Of a stretch of 64,000 nucleotides of DNA, positions 55,724-64,000 are shown one piece after another. The position numbers and the translations under genes are program-made. The notes below the pieces were generated by a model that ran no database searches, had not been told where the DNA came from, and worked only from the letters and a program-made list of their open reading frames with translations. This DNA comes from Lytechinus pictus (lineage: Eukaryota; Echinodermata; Echinoidea; Temnopleuroida; Toxopneustidae). The stretch covers positions 36,953,556 through 37,017,555 of the forward strand of contig NC_087252.1 of NCBI RefSeq assembly GCF_037042905.1, written 5' to 3'. The stretch's first letter is position 1. The number at the start of each line of letters is the position of its first letter.

Positions 55724-56010
55724 GGCCCGTCTTACTAAGAGTTGTGATGTGATTGATCCGATCAATCGCAACTATGGCATGTATGGAAAGCCAGCAAAGT
55801 TAATATATAAAATACATTTTTGTTTAAAAAAAATATACATATGAATGTATATCCATGAATTCATTGATTTCTTATCAATTTGGTGTGTTCTCTTATGTTT
55901 ACAAAGGACATTTTGCAAATTTCCTGTAGAAAAAAATTATGACACTGATGGACTTACATATAGAGTTACGATTGATTTGGATCAATTTTAACTCTTTGTA
56001 AGACGGGTCC
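55724..56010. mobile_element. MITE with GGCCCGTCTTAC ends (block 2)
   Basis: Counterpart of 45560-45828 with small indels; same CAGG flanks. Confidence 0.8.
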
Positions 56011-56206
56011 CAGGATGTTAGTATAATTATTACGTGAAATTAGGCACGACTTTAAAATGTTATAACTTTTTTATTTTCCATCCGATTTTAATGAAATTTA
56101 CAGTGTGATTCTTGTTTGATTTTTATATTTTTATTCAAACCAACTTTAATTTATAAAGGATGGGGTTTATTATACATAATGTCATTATGATAATGATTAT
56201 ACTCAC

Positions 56207-56472
56207 GATACTCTTCGTGGATATATCTTCATGTTGGTTGTCTTGAACCAAACGTCTTTGGCCTCCTCATAGGCGGTTTCATTCCCATCAAGCTTCAGGG
56301 GAAGTTTGCGACCAGTTGCCGTCTCAAAACAGCCACCGACCAGTGCCGCGACGGAGTACAATTCGAAATATATGTCGATATCTTCTATAGCTGAAAGACA
56401 CTTGGTGAGGACTGTAGATCTAGACCTTGGAATGCACCAAAGTGCAACTTTCACCTGCTGTCTGTCAGCCAT
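56207..56472 (-). CDS. sulfotransferase-like protein B, exon 1
   Basis: ATG at 56472 and donor TC|GTGAGT after 56207 give the same 266-nt exon as copy A. Residues 1-88 include KVALWCIPRSRSTVLTKCLS, the phosphosulfate-binding loop. It differs from copy A at M/I, T/S, E/D, AD/TA and A/T positions. The intron to exon 2 is 3,572 bp. Confidence 0.8.
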
Positions 56473-56732
56473 GATTGAAAAGACAAAACTCTCCCAGTAA
56501 ACTTGAACCAGTAATACGCTTTAGATATCACTGTGTGGGGGGAATAGATTAATGTTTTGTGACTGCAATCCCAATTTCACACCAATATTGTCATGCTGTT
56601 TACCGATCACAATGATCAGACAAGTTGATAAAATGATAATAGTTGTACCATGTTCCATGACCCTGCATTGTTCCCGTCATTGTTTACCTAGCGACAGTAG
56701 GAAACGACACTGCGATCACAATTGTTTATTAA

Positions 56733-57206
56733 GGGGGAAGTTCACCCTGACAAAAGTTTATTGTAAAAATAACAGCAAAAAATATTGCCGAAGGTTTGAG
56801 GAAAAATCCATCAAGGAATAAAGTTGCTAGAATTTACATTATTTGATTTGTGACATCATATGCGAGCAGCTTTCCTACATAATGGTAAAAAAAATTCTCA
56901 GCAAATTTAAAATGGTTTTTACTGTAGGCCTACCTTTAATATAGCAATAAACAAATCATTTCACACCCGTTTCTTAAAAAAAAGCAAAAGTAAGTCATCC
57001 CCAATCTTTAAAAGTGGAAATACATGCATTTTATATTAAATAATTATGGTGTAGCTGCTAATTGTTTATAACGTCACAAATCCGAAAGTAAAAATTCTAA
57101 TATCTTTTTTAATCTTTAATGGATATTCCTTACACCTTCACCAATATGTTTTATTATTTTTTCTGCTATTTTTACAACAACATTTTCTTCAGGGTGAACT
57201 TCCCCT
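56733..57206. mobile_element. TTAA MITE, complete copy (block 2)
   Basis: Ends AGGGGGAAGTTCACCCTGAC and, from the right, AGGGGAAGTTCACCCTGAAG, with TTAA at 56729-56732 and 57207-57210. Shows the right end missing from the block 1 copy. Confidence 0.8.
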
Positions 57207-57429
57207 TTAAGTTCCCACCATTTATTATCAGAACATCATGATTTAATTGACACGGCGCTGCAAAAGAGGTAGATTAATAATTGTTCACAAAGTCATTATC
57301 GTCAACACGTCAACTGCCACAAGCTGGCGCTATAACACTACACACACACTAGTGGTCTCACGCGCGTAAAACATTCCCCATAGACTTGTGTGTTAAAATG
57401 GCACTTAAGAAAAATTCATAAAAAATAAA

Positions 57430-57720
57430 TGTGAAATTAGAGGGTCGAATGTTTACTACCTTTGGATAGGATATATATCTGACATTCCATATCTGACCAG
57501 AGAAGGGTATCGTAGCCCGCTCATTTTAAAAATAAATCGCCATTTATGAAGATAACTATGATGGGATCAAATTCATCAACTGAAACAGTAAAATAGCCCC
57601 AATTCTTCCGCCAGTCAAAAAATAATTCTAAATCATTGACATATCTTCCCAATTTGGGCAAAGGAAGTTCTGTAGTTACCATTTCTAGAATCAGTGTTAG
57701 ATTTTGAATCATATTCATAC
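57430..57720 (-). repeat. inverted partner of the repeat at 10400-10720
   Basis: Shares TGACATTCCATATCTGACC, GGGATCAAATTCATCA, AATTCTTCCGCCAGT and TAGAATCAGTGTTAGATT on the opposite strand. A 65-residue frame runs through it but no family was recognised. Confidence 0.7.
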
Positions 57721-57957
57721 ACTTTTGTCAATCAGCAATATCAAATTGAAAAAAATCGAATGGGTTGGGTCGAACGAATATCTTTAGCCCTCCTGATGTA
57801 ATTAGGCTCATGGCACCTAGTGTTCCTGTATTACTAACACACACAAGAGTCGTAATACTGGCGTTGATAATACTATTACTAGTAGTCTATTAGCTCAGTG
57901 GCGTACTGAGCCAAATTAATGAGGGTACCCGATATATTGGGCGAAAGAGCTATCTGA

Positions 57958-58541
57958 GCCCCGTCTTACAAACAGTTAAGATTGATCCAATCAATCTCGA
58001 CTGCATGGAAATTCATCCATACCATAATATTCTCGACTTGAAATTTGCACAATCGCCTTAGTGAACAAAAAGAATCACACATAGGCCCGTATTCTGAAGT
58101 CGGGTTTAACTTAAACTCAGGTTTAAAGTTGTAGTTTAAGTATGAACAGCCAATTGTTACATAATCACTAACAGTAGAGATATCATACTTTCAGCTCATT
58201 CGGCTCTCAAATCATTCATAATTGTGTAGGAAGTATAAATAGATGATTGTCTTCACCATCGATGAATCAGGAAAGAGCAGAATAAACATAAGAAACGTAC
58301 AACTTAATAAAAATTTTGATACTATTGGCTTCCCATACTTAATCCACAACTTTAAACCTGAGTTTAAGTTAAACCTGACTTCAGAATACGGGCCAATATC
58401 TTTAAGAGGACGATGAATGTATGATTATCTTATCTAGAAACTATTTTGAACAAATTTGCATTTTAGATGTTGACGTTACTAGCCGTTCATAGTTGTGTTT
58501 GATTGAATCAATCGAAACTCTTTGTAAGACTGCATGGGTCC
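57958..58541. mobile_element. GCCCCGTCTTAC MITE, interrupted
   Basis: Ends GCCCCGTCTTACAAACAGTT and, from the right, GGACCCATGCAGTCTTACAA, with inner inverted GATTGATCCAATCAATC motifs. Relative of 45560-45828. Another MITE (58084-58394) is inserted in its middle. Confidence 0.65.
58084..58394. mobile_element. GGCCCGTATTCTGAAGTC MITE nested in the previous one
   Basis: About 58 bp of near-perfect terminal inverted repeat: GGCCCGTATTCTGAAGTCGG, then TTTAACTTAAACTCAGGTTT AAAGTTGT. No coding potential. Confidence 0.85.
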
Positions 58542-58917
58542 TGATTTCGTTATACATATATTTAAATGTATTTTTATCCCATGTATCACATGTTTTTCTT
58601 GGTCGTGGACCTGTTTGAGGGTAGAGGTCTAATCAACTGTACTTTGCACACGATTATGTCTTGGCGTTTCACAAGGAATGAAGTGTGACTTAGGGCCATG
58701 CTTTATTTTGTTATTCAATTAACGCATTAGGTTATTGATGGCAACCGCACGTCCCCTTTACCGCACGCAACTAGAATTTAAGTGCGACTCGAGGTTTTTG
58801 CAAGAAACTTGCAATATTGGTCGTAAGTCAATTTTATCGGAAAACATCAATTGAAAGTCAGGCATTTCATTGTCATTGCAAATTTGCAGTTGATACTGCT
58901 TCTTGCATCAGCAATTG

Positions 58918-59757
58918 AAGAGCTCAGTTGCAAAAGGGGCTAGGGCCATTTTTCATCAAATTTGATTTTTTTTTTTGGTCTCAATGTAAAACTTTTAGTA
59001 GCTCTATAAGATGATACAAAAAAAAACTTAGTTGAAATTCTCATTAAAAAGTGAACAAAAATGGTAAAGAAAAATCCCTTTTTTTCAAAATGGGTTAGGC
59101 CCTTTTTAGTTTGGTTGCAAAGTGGGTTAGGTCCACAAAGATTTATTTTTGGAAAAGAATATTTAAAGAAAAATATGAAGAATGGTAGATTTTTTATAAC
59201 CAATTTTATGTTCACATGGTACGGTATCGTGAAAATTTAGTTTTGCATAAGAATATTGCAATATGGGACAATTAAAAAAAAAATGATTTTCTTGGAGTGG
59301 ACCTCCCTTTTGCAACCAAACTCTTCTGAAGAGCTTATTTATCAAAAGGGGTGAGATCAATTTTTCATAAATTTTATTCTTTTCTGTCTCCCTATAGATT
59401 CTTAGTCGCTCTGATGATACCAAAGAAAATTTGAAATTTACATTAAAACGTGAAAGTGGCGAAGTAAAATCACTTTTTTATTAAAAAAAAATCGGATTCA
59501 TTTCAGTTTGCTTGCAAAAGGGGTTTGGTCCACAATGATAACTTTTGGAAAAAATATATAAAAAGAATTGAAGACAGGTAGATTTCTTTTATACCCAGTT
59601 TTATGCTCGCGTGATAGGGTAGAACATCATGACAATATAGTTTCTCATATGAATATTGCAATAAATGAGAATTAAAACAAAAAGGGGATTTTTCTCGGAA
59701 TGGTCCAAAGTGGACCTAACCCTAGCTTTTGCACACAAACTCTGCAATTACAAAGTG
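58918..59757 (-). repeat. inverted copy of the 4480-5310 repeat
   Basis: Reverse-complement similarity along the full length: TTGCAAAAGGGGCTAGGGCC, CTCTATAAGATGATAC, AATATTGCAATATGGGA and GACCTAACCC. Diverged by small indels. Confidence 0.75.
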
Positions 59758-60368
59758 ATTTGATTTAATTGAAATTGATCTATCACTTTAAAATTTGCAT
59801 CTGAAATTTGCAATTGATTGCAAATATTTTTTGCAACCCCCCCCCCCCCCACCCCTCCCTAAGTCAGAGTAAATTTCTATTGCAGGATGCCATTACATTG
59901 CTAAAAAAATATCAAAAGGATATAATTTTTTAGAAATTTGAATTTCTTTCTGCAATTTAGATGCCGCCCACCTGAATACTCAACAATGCTCCCTTTTACA
60001 CGTTTTAAAAAAGTATAATCTTTCAAGTGTGAAATAAGAGTTACATCAAAGGGTAAGTGAAAATATCAGCATTACCTGGCTGTAAGCCTGTATATAGGCC
60101 TATAAAGTATGATCGATAATATGATAATTCGTTTTTTTTTTTTTTTTTTCCTTTTTTGTTTTGTGTTTTTTAGGCTTACGAAACAAAAAAAAAACAGTGT
60201 GGAATCTTTATATTTTTTTAAGCAGAGGAAATTTCTCAATTTATTTTCATCACTTTTGAAGACCTATTACCGGCATATTCTTCTATGATCACTCCATCCC
60301 TGAGATGCAGTGACTCGCCAGATAGTATCAGGCGTGATAACCACTAAAAGAAGATGACGTAATTGGGT
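59758..60368. other. non-coding 3' flank of the lysozyme gene
   Basis: Contains C and T runs (59837-59850, 60131-60150). No polyadenylation site could be chosen with confidence. Confidence 0.35.
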
Positions 60369-60601
60369 TCAAAGTTCTGCATGGTCCAGTTCAAGCCTGT
60401 CCAAACACGACGCCACCTTATCCCAAAAGGCTTTGGTAGGAGCCAAGTGGGGTCCCTCAGGGCCACCTTTGTGGACCTTAGAGTAGTACTCGCAGAGTCC
60501 TTTGCTATCGGAGTATCGTATCTTCTTCGGCATGTGCTTGGCCATGTACGCATGGAGAATCTTCTCGCTGCATTTCCTTTTTGAGGCACATTCCTCGAAA
60601 G
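60369..60601 (-). CDS. i-type lysozyme, last exon
   Basis: The acceptor AAACCCACAG precedes 60601; the stop TGA is at 60369-60371. Two bases complete a Ser codon begun by the exon at 62101-62277. Encodes FEECASKRKCSEKILHAYMA, KHMPKKIRYSDSKGLCEYYS and KVHKGGPEGPHLAPTKAFWD then KVASCLDRLELDHAEL. C..YxxxHxGGPxG and the FW..V..C tail are diagnostic of the invertebrate-type lysozyme (destabilase) family, whose usual version is HNGGPxG. The last ten residues extend beyond the usual end. It is part of a secreted muramidase acting on bacterial peptidoglycan in immunity or digestion, by family knowledge. Confidence 0.8.
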
Positions 60602-61234
60602 CTGTGGGTTTGAAATTTGAAAGATAAAGAAACGTCTGTTAACATTATTTCCTTCGCTTTCTCTCGAAAAAGACTTGAATTGTATCTAAATGGGGTGTTG
60701 CAAGAAACTTGCGATCAATTGCAAGTCTATTTTGGGTCCCTTAATCAATCACATGTCTTGTAGTTAATTGCAAATTAGTGATTGATTGGTAATCTGCTCC
60801 TATAAACACGAAGTTTAATCCAATTTTCTACAGCTAACGTTAATGTATCAGTTGTAAAATTGCAACATAATTGATCGCGAATATTTTCTTGCAACACCCT
60901 CTTAGACCTAATATTAGGAAATGGGATGGAGATTGATTTAAATAAATCTTTAAGCTTCTACTCAGTAGGCCTATAAAAGCTCACACAATGTTACTTGATT
61001 ATCCCCAGCCGATTAAAGTTTTCTATTTAAATACAACATTAGCCCGCAAAATCTATCTACAGGCAATATTAAACAGACTTTTACGATGTAAAAAGCATAA
61101 AAATGATAAACATTCCAATCTTTTTCTTTTCATTATCATGATAAGAGTAGATAAAATGTTAAGTGTTACTTAACAAAATAGACATATCTATAGTAAGCAA
61201 TTTTTCACAATGTTATGTTTGCCACCCCAACCAA
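60602..61234. other. part of the lysozyme intron
   Basis: No exon or clearly bounded element. TTGCAAGAAACTTGC and TGCAATTGATTGCAA-like words recur here and at 58795-58830. Confidence 0.35.
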
Positions 61235-61800
61235 GATCTGGGGCCCATTTCATAACGTTACAATTGCGGTAACTTTGCCAAACAGGGGAGCATTTATTGA
61301 AAGGATTTGTCGGATGTTTCCTCTGACAAGTCCTGTTATATCCGACAGTCAGGCGCGGATCCAGGGGGGGGGGGCACAGGGGGCACCTGCCACCCCCCCC
61401 CTTGAGAAGCAAAATTAAAATTTGTAATGTAAACATGCCATTAAAACATAGACGTGCCACCTCTTTTGAAATTGAAGATTTTTTTTTTTTTTTGCTTGTA
61501 AAATTATTTCGTGTACGAAATATCCTTAATTTGTGGTTGAAAACCTTTTTTCTTTTTTGCTTGTCAATTTTTTTCGGGTACGAAATATCCTTTATTTATG
61601 GTCGAAAACCTTTTTTTTTTGGCTTGTCAAAATTTTTCTCCGAAAAATTTGCCCCCCCCCCCTTTCGGAATATCCTGGATCCGCCCCTGCCGACAGTTGC
61701 CATAGTAACAGTGCTTTTCGGCCAATCAAAATCCAGGAAGGTTGTCAGATCTGACAACTTGTCAGAATAAATAGTGTTAATGAAACGTTATGGAAGTGAC
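61235..61800. mobile_element. MITE-like repeat in the lysozyme intron, split by an hAT-like MITE
   Basis: GGCCCATTTCATAACGTTAC near the left and TTAATGAAACGTTATGG near the right are inverted. The inner sequence ACAAGTCCTGTTATATCCGACAG...TTGCCATAGTAACAGTGC is related to 62585-62705. The insertion at 61350-61689 interrupts it. Confidence 0.55.
61350..61689. mobile_element. hAT-like MITE, 340 bp, 8-bp duplication
   Basis: Ends CAGGCGCGGATCCAGGGG and, from the right, CAGGGGCGGATCCAGG. The exact 8-bp duplication CCGACAGT lies at 61342-61349 and 61690-61697. The interior has repeated TTTGCTTGT(A/C)AAATT and CGAAATATCCTT units. Confidence 0.9.
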
Positions 61801-62100
61801 AAAGTCACAATAGTTTTTAAGGTTTTATGAAACTGACAGCTGGTGTCTGGTGCTTGGGGGTCAACCTTAATCAGGGGTGTGTTAGTGGTAACGAATAAAA
61901 AGATCTGAAAAAACTGAAGAGTATTAAAAAATCTGAAACAGAAAGAGCTCCCACTTTTTGTACAGAGGAAAGCAAAAAATAAGCTGAAATTAAGCTGAAA
62001 ATCAAAACAAAAAGAATCTGCAAACAGCTAAAAATCTGAACTCTCACACCCCTGCATAATGGTCTCTTGCTCTCTAGCAACATCGGCATCATCAACTTAC

Positions 62101-62277
62101 ATTTGCCAATGGTTTTGTTCAGCTCCAGAGCCTCTTCCCATTGTACATAAGAGATACCGAGCGGGCCACATGGAAGATAGGTGTACTCCTCGTGGCACGA
62201 CGGATAGGGCGGTTTACAACCCGATTCGGCTTCACAGATACATCGGATACAGTTGGCTGGAACCGGTTGGTATTTAC
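62101..62277 (-). CDS. i-type lysozyme, internal exon with catalytic Glu
   Basis: Acceptor CCCAACTACAG before 62277 and donor AAAT|GTAAGT after 62101. Encodes KYQPVPANCIRCICEAESGC, KPPYPSCHEEYTYLPCGPLG and ISYVQWEEALELNKTIGK. The CxxCICxxESGC motif and downstream CxxxxxxxxCG match i-type lysozymes; the Glu of ESGC is the catalytic acid in the family. Where the second catalytic residue (Asp three residues after the Cys) is expected, this protein has Glu (CHEE). The usual CGYFQIK is replaced by CGPLGIS. The first exon, expected to hold the signal peptide at higher coordinates, was not found in the window, so the gene is partial. Confidence 0.8.
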
Positions 62278-62460
62278 CTGTAGTTGGGAATGGACATAAG
62301 ATCACTTAAATCGCGGTAAAACAATATGGCATTTGCAAAAATCACAGAAAAATAAAACCAGCTTTTTAATGTAAACATCTAAGGATCTCAGCTAGGCAAC
62401 TTTCATGTTAACTATACGACCGTTGCCCATGGTAACACACCTTCAGTTGAGTCTACAAGA
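62278..62460. other. upstream intron of the lysozyme gene
   Basis: No signal-peptide exon was identified here or in the remaining 1.6 kb of the window. Confidence 0.35.
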
Positions 62461-62590
62461 CCTGTGTCTCGTAACACATAGCGATTAATCGTACGCTTTA
62501 TTTCTACAATTGATTGTACATTGTATTCAATTAATCGTAGAAAAAATGTTGTACGATCATTGCTAAGCTTAATTTGTGTTACGGGCCACA
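62461..62590. mobile_element. small MITE with CGTAACACA ends
   Basis: Left TGTGTCTCGTAACACATAGC and right GCTTAATTTGTGTTACGGG are inverted. Inner GATTAATCGTACG and CGTACGATCATTG are also inverted. Confidence 0.6.
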
Positions 62591-62734
62591 TGGGAGCGTT
62601 TCATGAAAGGACTTGTCAGACGTTTATCCGTCAGTTGCCATAGTAACCGTGCTTCTCATCCAATCAGAATCAAGGAAAGATTTCAGATCTGACAACTTGT
62701 CGGACAAAATTTTTGATGACAGTATACCCTGGAG

Positions 62735-63012
62735 CACTGGCGGATCCAGGGGGGGGGGCACAGCTGGCACCTTTTGAGAAGCAAATTAAAATTTGTAATG
62801 TAAAAATGCCATTTAAACAGAAGTATGCCATTTAAACAGAAGTGTGCCCCTCTTTTGAAAGTGAAGACCTTTTTTTTTTTGCTTGTCAAATTGTTTCGGC
62901 TACGAACATCCTTAATTTTTGGTTAAAAACCATTTTTTTTTCTTTTGCTTGTCATTTTTTTACCTCCAAAATATGTGCCCCCCCCCCTTGGAAAATCCTG
63001 GATCCGCCCCTG
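62735..63012. mobile_element. hAT-like MITE, 278 bp
   Basis: Ends CACTGGCGGATCCAGGGG and, from the right, CAGGGGCGGATCCAGG. Flanks CCCTGGAG and CCCTAGCT are an imperfect 8-bp duplication. Sister of 61350-61689 with the same TTTGCTTGTCAAATT interior. Confidence 0.75.
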
Positions 63013-64000
63013 CCCTAGCTACTTTCGACCAATCAGATGCATGGATTATTGAACATAAAACGATCTTTCAAAGATGTGAACAACGAACGTAGAGGGCAGC
63101 AACACACAAGCGTGTTGCTCTAAGGAAGGTCAACTCCGCTCGAATTTTGTGACCACTTTAAAAAATAAGGTGGGGTTTTGGGAAATTTGTCGAGTTGATT
63201 TTTTTTCATTTGTTAATTTCAAATATTTTTTAATGAACAATTATTAGATCGGTTATTCTGGGTATAAATATTAAAAATATTACTTTCATTTTTAAAGAAA
63301 ATATTTAGCTTAAATAATCATGATTTTGACATTTTTCCTCATTTTGGAATATTAAGCCTGTGACGAGGATACCTCATATCTCTTATTTTCTTCTGCTGAA
63401 TTTCGCTGCACCACTAATAAATGCATAGACAACCACCGTAATAATCGAGGTCATTTTTCTGGCCTGGGTGCGCCGAGTCTGGGCCGGTCGCTCAGCTAGC
63501 TAGTGACGTTGATGATGCGCTGGGGCTTCAGGCGACTCGTCATAGATCTAGCAACTTAGACAATGACGTCTAATTTGCCTGGCCTGATTTGAAGTGTAAT
63601 GGCTTCAGGGCTGACGTTTATCAACGATGATTGTTCAAGGTTAGATTTCAAATTTTAAATGTCATTTGACTTTTAAGTCTATAAATCTGAAATAAAGGCG
63701 CTGTATCCCCGAAATCCGGGTCTAAATTTCAACTCTGAGTCCGAGACCATGGCATGGACGGCGAAAAAACAACCCATGCATCGGATGCATTGCATTGGCT
63801 GCGCGCTGCGCTGCAGCTGCACTGTGATGATGGGTTCAGCGAATTAGAGCTCAGAGAAAATAAGGTGGTTATATTCAATCCCGAAATGCTTTGCGAGTGG
63901 TCACAAAATCGTCTCGACGCAAATCACCTAATACAGCCGTCTGGTGAAATCGCTGATAACAACAATCACCGATTTGGTAATGATTTTAGTTTCCTGAAAC
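63013..64000. other. unassigned right end of the window
   Basis: No gene or bounded element is supported. A small CpG- and GC-rich patch at 63765-63825 contains a 31-codon frame beginning ACCATGGCATGG, without homology recognised. GTGACCACTTTAAAAAATAAGG (63150) and AAATAAGGTGGTTATATT...GTGGTCACAAAAT (63858) hint at a repeat. Confidence 0.3.

Larger units (their letters stand above)
48560..57165. repeat. paralogous block 2 (tandem duplication containing gene B)
   Basis: Partner of 8965-47393. Insertions specific to block 2 are 49168-49509, 49616-50045, 50251-51848 and 53570-55106. The block 1 interval 13761-45460 is missing, with the join at about 55622-55633 falling inside the copy of the 44165-45527 element. 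Confidence 0.85.

Noticed and set aside
57521-57718. 65-codon frame as a conserved small gene
   Set aside because: It falls in a dispersed repeat with an inverted copy at 10400-10720 that does not keep the same open frame clearly.
61402-61770. 122-codon frame in the lysozyme intron
   Set aside because: It runs across the hAT-like MITE interior and its repeated F-rich units.

Overview
This is animal genomic DNA: AT-rich, intron-bearing, and dominated by transposable elements. Splice-bounded exons, tRNA-derived SINEs, many hAT-like and TTAA-type MITEs, AGGCCTA-rich stretches, and an i-type lysozyme suggest a marine invertebrate deuterostome, most likely an echinoderm. That assignment is an inference from repeat style and gene content. 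No bacterial-type operons, viral genes or CRISPR arrays are present.

Three sets of genes can be supported, all on the minus strand. (1) Two tandem copies of a two-exon sulfotransferase-like gene: copy A has exon 1 at 46115-46380 and exon 2 at 11481-12123; copy B has exon 1 at 56207-56472 and exon 2 at 51998-52634. Both are intact (302 and 300 residues) and differ mostly by conservative substitutions. (2) The genes of a very large DNA transposon at 14292-44020 (29,729 bp, CACTCT termini, TA target duplication). One is an uninterrupted 837-residue transposase (33254-35767). The other is a ten-exon, 551-residue companion protein with an N-terminal SAM domain (exons from 37737 down to 17900), and the transposase ORF lies inside its second intron. 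(3) The last two exons of an invertebrate (i-type) lysozyme (62101-62277 and 60369-60601), whose first exon was not found.

Layout. 1-8 kb: a 3.2 kb hAT-like element, minisatellites, a SINE and a 165-bp tandem array. 8.96-47.39 kb: paralogous block 1, containing sulfotransferase copy A, whose 34 kb intron holds the giant transposon. 47.4-48.4 kb: a fold-back element between the two blocks. 48.56-57.17 kb: paralogous block 2 with copy B, whose intron is only 3.6 kb. 57.2-64 kb: nested MITEs, an inverted copy of the 4.5-5.3 kb repeat, and the lysozyme exons.

Because the sulfotransferase region exists twice, one copy serves as the empty site for insertions in the other. This makes the insertion order readable: a TTAA MITE is interrupted by a CACTA-like palindromic MITE, which is itself split by the 29.7 kb element. 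The same TTAA MITE also received an hAT-like element with a 5-bp duplication and a 269-bp MITE. Block 2 ends its matching segment inside that hAT-like element, so it has lost at least part of the interval. The giant element carries its own insertions, including a 6.6 kb element of AACGTTGG arrays that contains a 617-bp palindrome resembling two divergent first exons around a shared promoter.
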